Made by a program: the position numbers and the translations under genes. A stretch of DNA of 64,000 nucleotides, taken from contig NZ_BDCF01000013.1 in NCBI RefSeq assembly GCF_001613365.1, positions 1-64,000 on the forward strand. The letters run 5' to 3'. Under the pieces are notes generated by a model. It saw only the letters and a program-made list of their open reading frames with translations. It ran no database searches and had not been told where the DNA came from. This DNA is from Nocardia xishanensis NBRC 101358 (lineage in GTDB: Bacteria > Actinomycetota > Actinomycetes > Mycobacteriales > Mycobacteriaceae). This document shows positions 42,852 to 51,641 of the stretch, one piece after another (the stretch's first letter is position 1; every line of letters begins with the position of its first letter).

Positions 42852-43082
42852 CACACCTCCCGAATCCGCTACCGCAGATAGTTTCCCGAGTCGCCGATGC
42901 GCGGAATGCCCATAGCGCCAGGACCTGGCGTGACTTTTCTCGTCAATGTTCCCGGACCCCGCCACCAGCTGGGTCAGGCGATCAGCTCCCGCAGGCTGTA
43001 TCCGGTCGAGTCCTCGGGCTTCTTCGACGGGCGCTCGACTCTGCCGTCTACGCCGACCCGTGTGCGGGCCCGCGTTTCGGCG

Positions 43083-43931
43083 TCAGCGCGATGCCCGTGG
43101 CTGGTTGCCGTTGGTCCAGAACGCTTGCAGGTCGACCGCGCGCTGGGCGTTGGCCAGCCCGCAGACGGTCGCTGTGCCGAAGACGCCCTCGCGATCGAAG
43201 ACCACGGCGCTGCCGACGGAGATGCCGTCCCGCTCGGCCCGGTCGGTCGCGGCGAATCCCAATTCCATGGACCGCGGCAGGCGCACCAGGGCCAGGGTGA
43301 CGTCCGGATTGATGAACTCCAAGCCGTTGGCGCCGAGGTTGGACACGACGTTCATCACGTCGGCGACACCGGCCGCGAACTGGAACGGCGTGATCTGCTC
43401 ACCCTCGACCACGGGCACCGCGCGATGCCAGACCTGTTTGCGCCCGCTGTGCTGCGCCCGTGCCGGGTCGCCCCACCCGATGCCTTCGCTGTAGTACAGA
43501 CGGTCCTGGTCGGCGGCCATCGGTGTATCGGACGGCGGCGGTTCCGGCTGCGCGCCACCCGACCAGACGGCGCCCGACGGGCTTTCGCTCGGGCTCAGGA
43601 ACAAGGCGGACGCCCGGGCGACCGGATGGTCGTCCTGACTCAGGACGGCATCGGCCAGGCACAGCCGCTTGCTCTCCCTGACCACCGTGACCGAGGCGAC
43701 GCACGGCCGCATGCGGGCGGGCCGGAACATATCCAGCGTCCACCGCGTCGGCAGCAGTTCGGGTCTGCCGAGAGCCGCGATCGCGTGCTCGGCCGCACGG
43801 GCCAGTGCGCCGCTGACCGCGAGGCCACGCATGTGCCCCTCGCCCCAGCCGCTGCCCGACCAGGGCAGGGGAACCAGCTCCTCGCCGTCCGCACGCGAAT
43901 TCCGCTGTGTTCGAAAGTATGCGTGGCTCAT
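43083..43931 (-). CDS. Acyl-CoA thioesterase-like double hotdog protein
   Basis: A 282-residue protein of the TesB-like thioesterase group. N-terminal hotdog: GLAVSGALARAAEHAIAALG, then DMFRPARMRPCVASVTVVRE; C-terminal hotdog: FAAGVADVMNVVSNLGANGL, then INPDVTLALVRLP. Such actinobacterial proteins hydrolyse acyl-CoA or carry thioesterase folds of unknown substrate. GGAGAAGCACC stands before the ATG. Transcribed alone, ahead of the alarmone synthetase gene on the same strand by about 120 bases. Confidence 0.8.
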   Translation of the reverse strand: MSHAYFRTQRNSRADGEELVPLPWSGSGWGEGHMRGLAVSGALARAAEHAIAALGRPELLPTRWTLDMFRPARMRPCVASVTVVRESKRLCLADAVLSQDDHPVARASALFLSPSESPSGAVWSGGAQPEPPPSDTPMAADQDRLYYSEGIGWGDPARAQHSGRKQVWHRAVPVVEGEQITPFQFAAGVADVMNVVSNLGANGLEFINPDVTLALVRLPRSMELGFAATDRAERDGISVGSAVVFDREGVFGTATVCGLANAQRAVDLQAFWTNGNQPRASR

Positions 43932-44053
43932 GGTGCTTCTCCGCTGCGTGCCGTCGCCTCGCTGTCGGTACGTCGGCGAGATCTTCAGGTCAGCGACGGT
44001 AGCAGGGGTTCGACGCTCTCGATCACAGGCACCCGAAGCCAGAAGGGGTGGTG

Positions 44054-44788
44054 TCAGCTGCTCAGGTTGTGTTGCCGCGCGAGGGACTCGATCAGTTCGA
44101 GTGGAGCGGGCAGCGGTATCGCGCCCTCCTCGGCGGGGGCGTTGAGGCGGGCGGCGGCGACGCGCTCGTGGAGGTGTTCCATTCGCATGTCGAGCCGGTT
44201 CGCGGCGTCCGCGGCGTCGGTGAGTTCGGCGAGCAATTCCTCCGGGATATCGCCGCCGTATTTGTAGTAGATCTTGTGTTCGAGGCTTGCCCAGAAATCC
44301 ATGGCGATGGTGCGGATCTGGAGTTCGGCGGGCACGTGCTCGACGCGGTCGCTCATGAACACCGGCAGTTCGAGCAGGATGTGCAGGCTCTTGTAGCCGT
44401 TGGGCTTGGGGTTGGCGATGTAGTCGCGCACCTCGGTGACGGTGACGTCGGACTGGCTGGTAAGCATGTCGGCGAGCCGGTAGGTGTCCTGGATGAAGCT
44501 GCAGGTGATGCGCACACCGGCGATGTCGACGATGTTCTTCCTGATGTCGGTCAGCGTCACCGGGATGTTCTTGCGCTGCAGCTTGTGCAGGATGCTCTCC
44601 GGAGATTTCAGCCGCGACCGGACGTGCTCGATCGGGCTGTAGTTGTGGATGTAGGTGAATTCGTCCTTCAAGATGTTGATCTTGGTCATCAACTCGGAGA
44701 TGACGAATTGGTACGACATCATGAAGCGGGAGAACTCGGTGCGAAAGTGAGCCAGGTCGTCGTCACGCACAATGTTCGGTGAATCCAT
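44054..44788 (-). CDS. Small alarmone synthetase (RelP/RelQ-like GTP pyrophosphokinase)
   Basis: A 244-residue single-domain (p)ppGpp synthetase. I-A-G-V-R-I-T-C-S-F, N-P-K-P-N-G-Y-K-S-L-H and E-L-Q-I-R-T-I-A-M-D-F-W-A-S-L-E-H are the synthetase motifs (ATP/GTP site and the EhhQIRT core), followed by a helical C-terminus rich in Glu and Arg. No hydrolase domain or regulatory ACT/TGS, so it is a small alarmone synthetase that makes pppGpp/ppGpp or pGpp. The ATG at 44788 is preferred because the longer frame adds a basic tail unlike the family. Its own 5' region overlaps none of the TetR gene upstream. Confidence 0.93.
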   Translation of the reverse strand: MDSPNIVRDDDLAHFRTEFSRFMMSYQFVISELMTKINILKDEFTYIHNYSPIEHVRSRLKSPESILHKLQRKNIPVTLTDIRKNIVDIAGVRITCSFIQDTYRLADMLTSQSDVTVTEVRDYIANPKPNGYKSLHILLELPVFMSDRVEHVPAELQIRTIAMDFWASLEHKIYYKYGGDIPEELLAELTDAADAANRLDMRMEHLHERVAAARLNAPAEEGAIPLPAPLELIESLARQHNLSS

Positions 44789-44877
44789 CACATCCGCATC
44801 CCGCTGATTCGAAGCTGCCGTATCCACCTCACAGTGTGCCACCGAGGGCTGAGACGGGGCTGAGCGGCAACCTCGCC

Positions 44878-45540
44878 TCACGCGGCGGAGTCGCCCCGCG
44901 GCGGCGCGTCGAGCGAGGGTAGCGGTCGCGCGCAGATCTCACGCGCTTCGTCGCCGGGCAGGCCGAACATCCGGAGCAGGTCCTCGGTCACCTGGTCGGC
45001 GGCCTCGGCGTCGTCGCGTTCGGGGCGGTCGTGCAGCAGCTGGCCGAGGCACAGGGCGGCGCCGGCGACAATGGTCATGGCCAGTTCCGGATCGTTGACC
45101 TGGAAGCGGCCCGCACGAACCGCCGCGTCGATGTCGCGACGGGCGCGCGGCGCGAGTCCTCTGCTCGAGCCGGCCAGGTTGAGTCCATCGTTGAGCAGGA
45201 CCTTGCTCAGGGTGGGATTGCGGCGGTGCAGCCGGCCGGTGAGCCGGAAACTCTGCGCGAATACCTGCGCCGGGTCGTCCACGTCCTCGCACAGCACGTC
45301 GAGCAGTGCGCCGTGCCGGTCGAGCGCCTCCTCGACGGCGGCCTGGTACAGCTCCTCCCTGCTGTTGAAGTGGTTGTAGAACGATCCCATGCCGACGTCG
45401 GCCGCCTGGGTGATCTCCAGGATCGGCACGTTGAGCTTCCCCTCCGCCAGCAGTGACTGCGCCGCGCTCACGAGCGCCGCGCGGGTCCGCGCCTTGCGGC
45501 GCTCGAGGCGGTTGGGTTCGGAGCCGTTCTGTGCGCTCAT
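44878..45540 (-). CDS. TetR-family regulator of aromatic module B
   Basis: A 220-residue TetR. HTH near residues 20-62 includes ITQAADVGMGSFYNHF. GLAPRARRDIDAAVRAGRFQ and TGRL segments match the module A TetR (6447-7085) at the same places, so the two are paralogues. It is divergent from the module B VOC dioxygenase across 130 bases with two TGACGA...TCA palindromes 44 bp apart. The RBS is not strong; the ATG at 45540 gives a normal TetR start. Confidence 0.9.
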   Translation of the reverse strand: MSAQNGSEPNRLERRKARTRAALVSAAQSLLAEGKLNVPILEITQAADVGMGSFYNHFNSREELYQAAVEEALDRHGALLDVLCEDVDDPAQVFAQSFRLTGRLHRRNPTLSKVLLNDGLNLAGSSRGLAPRARRDIDAAVRAGRFQVNDPELAMTIVAGAALCLGQLLHDRPERDDAEAADQVTEDLLRMFGLPGDEAREICARPLPSLDAPPRGDSAA

Positions 45541-45591
45541 CGCTGTTCCTCCCGGACGTCTTCGCAGCCATCGTATCTCCTCGGTCAGTAT

Positions 45592-45605
45592 TGACGAATT
45601 TGTCA
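45592..45605. promoter_or_regulatory. Operator B1, TGACGA-AT-TTGTCA
   Basis: A palindrome with one mismatch in the arms, 51 bases from the TetR start. It fits the TGAYGANNTCRTCA pattern of module A at 13 of 14 positions. It is separated from B2 by exactly 44 bp. Confidence 0.6.
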
Positions 45606-45635
45606 GAACTTCTTGACTGACTACTCGTTCGTGAG

Positions 45636-45649
45636 TGACGATATCGTCA
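45636..45649. promoter_or_regulatory. Operator B2, perfect palindrome TGACGATATCGTCA
   Basis: A perfect 14-bp palindrome, 22 bases before the module B dioxygenase start. The same core form and 44-bp spacing occur in the module A promoter, a strong sign of shared regulation. Confidence 0.7.
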
Positions 45650-45670
45650 GTAACTGGAAGGGAGTGGTCG

Positions 45671-46804
45671 ATGAGCGGCCATCACGATGTGCACAGTGGT
45701 TTGCACAGCGAGCGCGGCGCGTTGGCGGGCGAGCATCCCGGCCGCGCGGGCAACCCGGTGGTGAAGGTGCTCGATCTGGCGTGGCTGGAGTTCGTGAAGC
45801 CCGACCTCGAGCGCGCCGAAGCCTTCGCGCACGCATTCGGTTTCACGACGGCGCACCGCACGGCGGACGAGGTGCGGTTGCGTGGCAGCGATCCCGGCTC
45901 GCCCTGTGTGATCGTCCGCCGCGGCCCTCGCTCGCGTTTCCTCGGTCCGGCTTTCCTGGCCGCCGACTCCGCCGACCTGTCGCGGCTCGCGGAGGCCACG
46001 GACTCGCGAGTGACTCCGCTGCCGGAGTCGCTTGGCGGGCTCGTGGTCGACCTGGCCGACCCGAGCGGGCTGCGCGTCCGGGTCGTCGCCGACGCGCACG
46101 CATTACCGGCGCTACCGCCACAGCAGCCGCACGTGTTCAACATCGGGCGCGAGGTGGTGCGAGTCAACGGCACGCAGCGGCCGCCGCGGGTGCCCGCGCG
46201 GGTGCAGCGGCTCGGGCATGTGGTCGTGCAGACGACCAAGTACCGGGAAACGCTGGACTGGTACCTGCGCAACCTCGGCATGATCGTCAGCGACTTCCTC
46301 TACTACCCGGGTCAGCGGCAGCGCGGGCCGGTGATGAGCTTCATCCGCTGCGATCGGGGCGCGACTCCGGCCGATCACCACACGCTGGCGCTGACGCTGG
46401 GACCGTCCAACCGGTATGTGCACTCGGCGTACCAGGTCGCCGATCTCGATGCGCTCGCCGCGGGCGGCGAATACCTGCGCGAGCGGGGTTACCGCCGGTC
46501 GTGGGGGATCGGCCGCCATATCCAGGGCAGCCAGATCTTCGACTACTGGCGTGATCCGGACGGCTTCATGGTCGAGCATTTCAGCGACGGCGACATGTTC
46601 GACTGCACACTCGAGCCGGGGTGGGCGCCGATGAGCGCCTCGGGTCTGGCGCAGTGGGGTCCGCCCGCGACCAAGGACTTCCTCGGTCTGACTCCCGGCG
46701 CGGAATCGCTGCGGGAACTGCGCGCGATCGCCGGTGCGCTGCGCGAGGACAACGAATTCGATCTCCGCCGCCTGCGCGGCCTGTTGAAAGTAGCCAAGTC
46801 ATGA
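45671..46804 (+). CDS. Two-domain VOC extradiol-type dioxygenase, module B
   Basis: A 377-residue VOC protein. Domain one covers residues ~30-140; domain two starts with Q-R-L-G-H-V-V-V-Q (His near residue 183), has Y-V-H-S-A-Y-Q-V (His near 250) and ends D-G-F-M-V-E-H-F (Glu near 300), a His-His-Glu iron set. It should cleave a catechol-type ring. The ATG at 45671 has GGAAGGGAG eight bases upstream; in-frame codons before it cover the operator. First gene of a five-gene chain joined by 4-nt overlaps. Confidence 0.87.
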   Translation: MSGHHDVHSGLHSERGALAGEHPGRAGNPVVKVLDLAWLEFVKPDLERAEAFAHAFGFTTAHRTADEVRLRGSDPGSPCVIVRRGPRSRFLGPAFLAADSADLSRLAEATDSRVTPLPESLGGLVVDLADPSGLRVRVVADAHALPALPPQQPHVFNIGREVVRVNGTQRPPRVPARVQRLGHVVVQTTKYRETLDWYLRNLGMIVSDFLYYPGQRQRGPVMSFIRCDRGATPADHHTLALTLGPSNRYVHSAYQVADLDALAAGGEYLRERGYRRSWGIGRHIQGSQIFDYWRDPDGFMVEHFSDGDMFDCTLEPGWAPMSASGLAQWGPPATKDFLGLTPGAESLRELRAIAGALREDNEFDLRRLRGLLKVAKS

Positions 46805-47739
46805 CCTTTTCCGTTCTCCGCACCGTCGACGCCTGGTGGGTTCGAACGCCCGCCGGTGCGGCACGCATCGATACCGCCGCGACGACCACGCGAGAACTAC
46901 TCGCCGACCGCGCCGCGATCGCCGCTGCGGCGGAGAGCACGGATATCGTTGCGGTGGAGAGCCTTTCGCTGGTCTCGCCGGTGACCGCGCCGTGCCGGGT
47001 GGTGGCGCAGATGACCAACTTCGCCTCGCACGTGAAGGACTCGGGCATGGATCCCGAGACTGTGCCGCTGACCTTCTTCCGCAAGACCTCCGGCTCGATC
47101 AGCGGCCCTGACGACGACGTCGTCCGGCCCGCCCACGTGCGGCTGCTCGATTACGAAGTGGAGATCGGCCTCGTCTTCGGCCGCGAGATGCCGGTCGGCT
47201 CCGTGATCGGTGCGGAGAGCCTCACCGACTACATCGCGGGTCTTGTGGTCACCAACGACATCTCCGCTCGTGATGTGCAGTTGCCGAAAACGCAGTTTTA
47301 CGAGGCGAAGTCGTATCCGACGTTCACCCCGGTCGGACCGGCGCTCGTGCTGCTGGACGCCGACGAGTTGAAGCGGTTCACCGATCTTCGGTTGCGGTTG
47401 TGGGTCAACGGCGAAGTGCGCCAAGACATGACGGTCGCCGACATGATCTACCGGCCAGTGCAGACGCTGCGCGAGCTGACGCGCTTCCAGCGGATGGACG
47501 CGGGCGATCTGCTGCTCACCGGAACGCCGATCGGCACGGCTATCAGCGCCCCGCCCAAGGCGGTGCAATTCATCGCCAATCTCCTGCCGCCCTCGGTCAA
47601 GTGGAAGATGTTCTTCCAAGGCCAGGCCAAGAATCCGAAATACCTGAAGGACGGCGACGTGGTCGAGGCCGCGATCGGCACCGACGACGGCGCCATCGAC
47701 CTGGGCCGCCAGCGCACCGTCGTGAGGTATGCCCGGTGA
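46801..47739 (+). CDS. Fumarylacetoacetate hydrolase family protein
   Basis: A 312-residue FAH-fold enzyme. Metal ligands fit D-Y-E-V-E-I-G-L-V, with D in V-T-N-D-I-S-A-R-D, and the G-T-P-I-G-T loop near residue 240 closes the active site. The family covers FAH, HpcE-type isomerase/decarboxylase and acylpyruvate hydrolase, all of which act on products of ring cleavage. It stands where module A has an alpha/beta hydrolase. ATGA overlaps with the dioxygenase stop; GTGA overlap to the ligase. Confidence 0.92.
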   Translation: MTFSVLRTVDAWWVRTPAGAARIDTAATTTRELLADRAAIAAAAESTDIVAVESLSLVSPVTAPCRVVAQMTNFASHVKDSGMDPETVPLTFFRKTSGSISGPDDDVVRPAHVRLLDYEVEIGLVFGREMPVGSVIGAESLTDYIAGLVVTNDISARDVQLPKTQFYEAKSYPTFTPVGPALVLLDADELKRFTDLRLRLWVNGEVRQDMTVADMIYRPVQTLRELTRFQRMDAGDLLLTGTPIGTAISAPPKAVQFIANLLPPSVKWKMFFQGQAKNPKYLKDGDVVEAAIGTDDGAIDLGRQRTVVRYAR

Positions 47740-49649
47740 CCGAGACGACGCTCGAGGCCGCGGCCGAAGACCTGCTCTGGCCCCGCTACGCCGGTCCAGA
47801 GGACTTGGCCGCCATCGAATCCGTGCCACTGGAGGCGCGCGGTCTGCCCGAATCGACCTACGCCCTGCTCGCCCGCGCGGCCACGCGGTGGCCGGAGCGT
47901 GACGCTCTCACGGTGCTGCCCGAGGCGGCGCGCTGGCGGGAACCGTTGCGGCGCAGCTACGCCGAACTGCTCGGCGAGGTGCACCGGTACGCGAACCTGC
48001 TGCACGAACTCGGCGTCCGTCGCGGCGACGCCGTCGCGATCATCGCGCCCAATTGCGCCGAGCTGATCCCCGCCACCCTCGCCGCGCAGCTGGCGGGCAT
48101 CGCCGCGCCGATCAACGGCGGTCTCTCGCGTGATCACATCGCCAAGTTGCTCGGCCGTTCCGGGGCGCGGGTCCTGATCGTCGCCGGGCCCGAGCTCGCC
48201 GCCGACAATTGGGCCTCGGCGCATGAGCTGGCCGCGCGAGGACTCGTGGACGCCCTGCTGGTGCTACGTCCTACCGCCGCGGCGGGCCAGGCGCCCGAGC
48301 TGCCCGCGATCGCCGGTGTCCGAATCGGCTACCTCGACGAGTTCGCCGCGGAACAGGATTCGTCCCGATTCGTCGGCGACCCGCCCGCGGCCTCGGATCT
48401 CGCGGCCCTGTTCCACACCGGCGGCACCACCGGCGTGCCGAAGCTGGCCGCGCACCGGCACTCCGGCGAGGTCGCCAACGCCTGGATGATCGCCGCCAAC
48501 TCACTGCTCGACGAGGACGCGGTCGTCTTCGCCGCGCTGCCGCTGTTCCACGTCAACGCCCTCGTCGTCACCCTGCTCGCACCGATGTTCCGCGGGCAGT
48601 CGGTGGTGTGGGCGGGCCCGCTGGGCTACCGGGACTTCACCCTCTACGCGGAGTTCTGGAACATCGTTGCGCACTACGGGATCGCGGCCATGAGCGCGGT
48701 GCCGACCGTGTACGCCGTGCTCGCGCAGTGCCCGATCGGCGCGGACATATCCAGCCTGCGTTACGCGATGGTCGGCGCGTCACCGCTGCCGCTCGCGGTG
48801 CGCGAGAACTTCCAGGCGCACACCGGCGTGACCCTGCTGGAAGGTTACGGTCTCACCGAAGCGACGTGCGCGTCGGCACGCAGCTTCCCGGACGCGCCGC
48901 GACCGGGCGCGGTGGGACAGCGCATGCCTTACCAACGCGTCGAGATCGTCCGTATCACCGGGGACGGGTCGTGGGTGAAGCTGCCCGCGGGCGAGACCGG
49001 TGTGCTGGTCATCAGCGGCCCAACGATTTTCGCCGGGTACGTGATCGGTCGAGACGAGCACGGCCACCTCACCGACGGGCTCGGCACCCTGGTCGACGGC
49101 TGGCTGGACACCGGCGATCTGGCCCACCTCGACGAGGACGGCTTCATCCACCTGCACGGTCGCGCCAAGGACCTGATCATCCGCGGCGGCCACAACATCG
49201 ACCCCGCGACCATCGAGGACGCCCTGCTGGCTCATCCGCGGGTCGCCGCCGCCGGTGCGGTCGGCCGCCCGGACGTGCACGCCGGTGAGGTTCCCGTCGC
49301 CTACGTCGTGCTCTCGGCGGGCGCGGACGTCACCGAATCGGAGTTGGCGGAATGGGCCGCCGAGCGGGTGCCCGAGCGCGCCGCCGCACCCAAGACGGTC
49401 ACTGTCCTCGACGCGCTGCCGGTCACCGATGTCGGCAAGCCCTACAAGCTCGGCCTGCGCGCCGACGCCACCCGCCGCGAACTGCTCGAGGCCCTCGCCG
49501 AGACCGCCGGAGTGCGCGACATCACGGCCGAGGTCGCGGACGGCGCGATCGTCGCGACGGTCGAACTCGATCGGTCCGCCGACGAGCAGGAAGTCGAGAC
49601 CGTCCTCGGCCGCTACGCGATCACCTGGAAAGTCGTGGTGGCGCAATGA
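47736..49649 (+). CDS. AMP-dependent acyl/aryl-CoA ligase with C-terminal extension
   Basis: A 637-residue ANL ligase. F-H-T-G-G-T-T-G-V-P-K-L is the P-loop (Gly-rich, normal Lys present); E-G-Y-G-L-T-E-A-T is A5; W-L-D-T-G-D-L-A-H is A7, and the lysine region D-V-G-K-P-Y-K-L is at the C-terminus. About 60 further residues follow (EVADGAIVATVELDRSADEQ), forming an extra small domain. It probably activates an aromatic or side-chain acid so the ring can be attacked, or a ring-cleavage product. GTGA overlap with FAH, ATGA overlap with the next gene. Confidence 0.9.
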   Translation: MTETTLEAAAEDLLWPRYAGPEDLAAIESVPLEARGLPESTYALLARAATRWPERDALTVLPEAARWREPLRRSYAELLGEVHRYANLLHELGVRRGDAVAIIAPNCAELIPATLAAQLAGIAAPINGGLSRDHIAKLLGRSGARVLIVAGPELAADNWASAHELAARGLVDALLVLRPTAAAGQAPELPAIAGVRIGYLDEFAAEQDSSRFVGDPPAASDLAALFHTGGTTGVPKLAAHRHSGEVANAWMIAANSLLDEDAVVFAALPLFHVNALVVTLLAPMFRGQSVVWAGPLGYRDFTLYAEFWNIVAHYGIAAMSAVPTVYAVLAQCPIGADISSLRYAMVGASPLPLAVRENFQAHTGVTLLEGYGLTEATCASARSFPDAPRPGAVGQRMPYQRVEIVRITGDGSWVKLPAGETGVLVISGPTIFAGYVIGRDEHGHLTDGLGTLVDGWLDTGDLAHLDEDGFIHLHGRAKDLIIRGGHNIDPATIEDALLAHPRVAAAGAVGRPDVHAGEVPVAYVVLSAGADVTESELAEWAAERVPERAAAPKTVTVLDALPVTDVGKPYKLGLRADATRRELLEALAETAGVRDITAEVADGAIVATVELDRSADEQEVETVLGRYAITWKVVVAQ

Positions 49650-50002
49650 CAATCGTCTCCACGGTCCTCGCGGGCCTGCTTGCGGCGGAGTTCCTGTTCT
49701 TCGGAGCGGCCAAGCTGCTCGCGCTCGCCCCGATGCGCGAACGCGCCGAGCATCTCGGCTTCACGACGACCGCTTACCGGGGAATCGGCGCACTCGAAAT
49801 CGCCGCGGCCGGTGGCGTGCTGATCGGTTTCGTCCTGCCGTGGACCGGCCTCGCGGCAGGCACGGGGCTGACGCTGCTGATGGCGGGCGCCATCGTCGCC
49901 CATCTGCGCAATGGCGACGGCATATCCGACATGGCGCCCGCTGCCGTGACCGCTGTGGCCGCCGTCGGATACGTGGTCGCCCTGGCCGGGATTTCCTCGT
50001 GA
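49646..50002 (+). CDS. DoxX-like integral membrane protein
   Basis: A 118-residue protein with four hydrophobic spans: residues ~4-24, 43-65, 67-86 and 96-116. The pattern FLFFGAAKLLALAPM is the DoxX-like start. Members often accompany aromatic-catabolic or redox clusters; here it is embedded by 4-nt overlaps between a ligase and a hydroxylase. It may act in uptake or membrane redox, not proven. Confidence 0.82.
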   Translation: MTIVSTVLAGLLAAEFLFFGAAKLLALAPMRERAEHLGFTTTAYRGIGALEIAAAGGVLIGFVLPWTGLAAGTGLTLLMAGAIVAHLRNGDGISDMAPAAVTAVAAVGYVVALAGISS

Positions 50003-51543
50003 CAGCGCGCACGATTCCGGTCGTGCTCGTCGGAGCGGGTCCGGCCGGGCTCACCGCGGCCACCTTGCTGGCGCAGTACGGGATCGAGTCGCTGATTCTG
50101 GAACGGTGGGAGGGGGTGTATCCGCAGCCGCGCGCGGTCCACCTCGACGGCGAGATCCGCCGGATCGTCGACCGGCTCGGCATCGGCGCCGAATTCGACG
50201 CGATCTCGCGGCCCGCGCTGGGCTTGCGGTTGCTCGATCCCGATCGGCGAGTGCTGGCGCAATTCGATCGCGATCCGGCCGGTGATCGCAACGGGCATCC
50301 GGAGGCGAACCTGTTCGACCAGCCGGAACTCGAAGCGATCCTGCGCGCCAACCTGCGCCGCTACCCGGAAGTGACCTTGCGAAGTGATGCGCAGGTCGTC
50401 GCTGTGGTCGAGGAAAGCGATTGCGTACGAGTCGATTTCACTGATCGCGTGACGGGGCGGACCGAATCGGTGTGCGGCCGCTACCTATTGGGCTGCGACG
50501 GGGCCAACAGTCTCGTCCGCGGCGCGATCGGCGCGCGGATGCGAGATCTGCGATTCGAGCAGCGCTGGCTGGTAGTGGATATCGCCACGACGGCGGACCT
50601 CGGCCACTGGGAAGGCGTCCACCAGGTCTGCGACCCGACCCGCGCCGCCACCTACATGCGCATCGGAAAGGCACGCTACCGGTGGGAATTCCGGCTCCGC
50701 CCCGGCGAGGCCGCCGCCGATTTCCGCGATCTGTCCCGGCTGCGACCGCTGATCGCGCCGTGGGTCGGCTCCGTCCCGCCGGAGCGCCTCGAGCTGGTGC
50801 GGATCGCCGAATACACCTTCCGTGCCCAGCTCGCCGATCGCTGGCGCGCGGGCCGGATGTTCCTGCTCGGCGACGCCGCCCACCTGACGCCGCCGTTCAT
50901 CGGCCAAGGCATGGGCGCCGGTCTGCGCGATGCCGCGAATCTCACCTGGAAACTGGCCGGGGTGCTGCGCGGTGAGCTTCCGGACAGCGTGCTCGACACC
51001 TACGAGACCGAGCGAAAACCCCACGCGCGAGCGATGATCCGATTGGCGAAGCTCGTCGGCATGACCATGACCGAGGGCGGCGCGCTCGGCAACCGCCTGC
51101 GCGGTCTGATCGCACCGAGGCTGCCTCGCGTGCCCGGCCTCACCCACATGATCACCAGCGGCGAATCCCCGCCGCTGCGCCGCTCCGACCTGGTGGTCGC
51201 TCCGCCGCTGCGCCGCGGCACGGCCGGTCGGCTGCCCCCGAACGATCGCCTCCCGGACGGGCGACGGGTCGACGACCTCATCGCGGGGCGGTTCGCGATC
51301 ATCACGACGGTCGACCTGCCGCGGGCCGACGGGCAGCGGATCGAACAGCGCGGCGGCGTTGTGCTTCGCGCGGCGCCGGGGACGGCTCTGCACCGCTGGC
51401 TTCGGCGCGGCCGCGCGGCCGCGGCCCTTGTCCGGCCGGACGGTGCCGTGCACAGCTGGGGAGCGAACGCGTCCGCCCTGTGCGCGGCGGCGCCGCGGTT
51501 CGCGCCCGGCGATGCCCTCGGTCCGCAGCGGGACGGTTGCTGA
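49999..51543 (+). CDS. FAD-dependent aromatic hydroxylase, module B
   Basis: A 514-residue class A monooxygenase. V-G-A-G-P-A-G-L-T near residue 11 binds FAD, C-D-G-A-N-S-L-V the DG motif, L-L-G-D-A-A-H-L-T-P-P-F-I-G-Q-G-M near residue 290 the second FAD motif. It resembles the module A hydroxylase (2630-4351), ~60 residues shorter at the C-terminus. It should hydroxylate a phenol for the VOC dioxygenase. The GTG at 49999 overlaps the DoxX stop codon (GTGA). Last gene of the chain; the MmpL gene follows after 98 bases. Confidence 0.9.
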   Translation: MTARTIPVVLVGAGPAGLTAATLLAQYGIESLILERWEGVYPQPRAVHLDGEIRRIVDRLGIGAEFDAISRPALGLRLLDPDRRVLAQFDRDPAGDRNGHPEANLFDQPELEAILRANLRRYPEVTLRSDAQVVAVVEESDCVRVDFTDRVTGRTESVCGRYLLGCDGANSLVRGAIGARMRDLRFEQRWLVVDIATTADLGHWEGVHQVCDPTRAATYMRIGKARYRWEFRLRPGEAAADFRDLSRLRPLIAPWVGSVPPERLELVRIAEYTFRAQLADRWRAGRMFLLGDAAHLTPPFIGQGMGAGLRDAANLTWKLAGVLRGELPDSVLDTYETERKPHARAMIRLAKLVGMTMTEGGALGNRLRGLIAPRLPRVPGLTHMITSGESPPLRRSDLVVAPPLRRGTAGRLPPNDRLPDGRRVDDLIAGRFAIITTVDLPRADGQRIEQRGGVVLRAAPGTALHRWLRRGRAAAALVRPDGAVHSWGANASALCAAAPRFAPGDALGPQRDGC

Positions 51544-51558
51544 CCATTGCTACGTTGT

Positions 51559-51572
51559 TGAGGAAATCATCA
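51559..51572. promoter_or_regulatory. Fifth TGAYGANNTCRTCA-like site, upstream of MmpL
   Basis: TGAGGAAATCATCA matches module A operator A1 at 13 of 14 positions. It lies 70 bases before the MmpL start, in the gap after the module B hydroxylase. It suggests the transporter answers to the same TetR pair. A second copy 44 bp away was looked for and not found. Confidence 0.5.
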
Positions 51573-51641
51573 CTTTTCGTGTTATCGTGCCGGTAGTGCG
51601 CTCGTTGCTTCGTCGCAGGGTGACTTGTCGAGAGGATCCGC

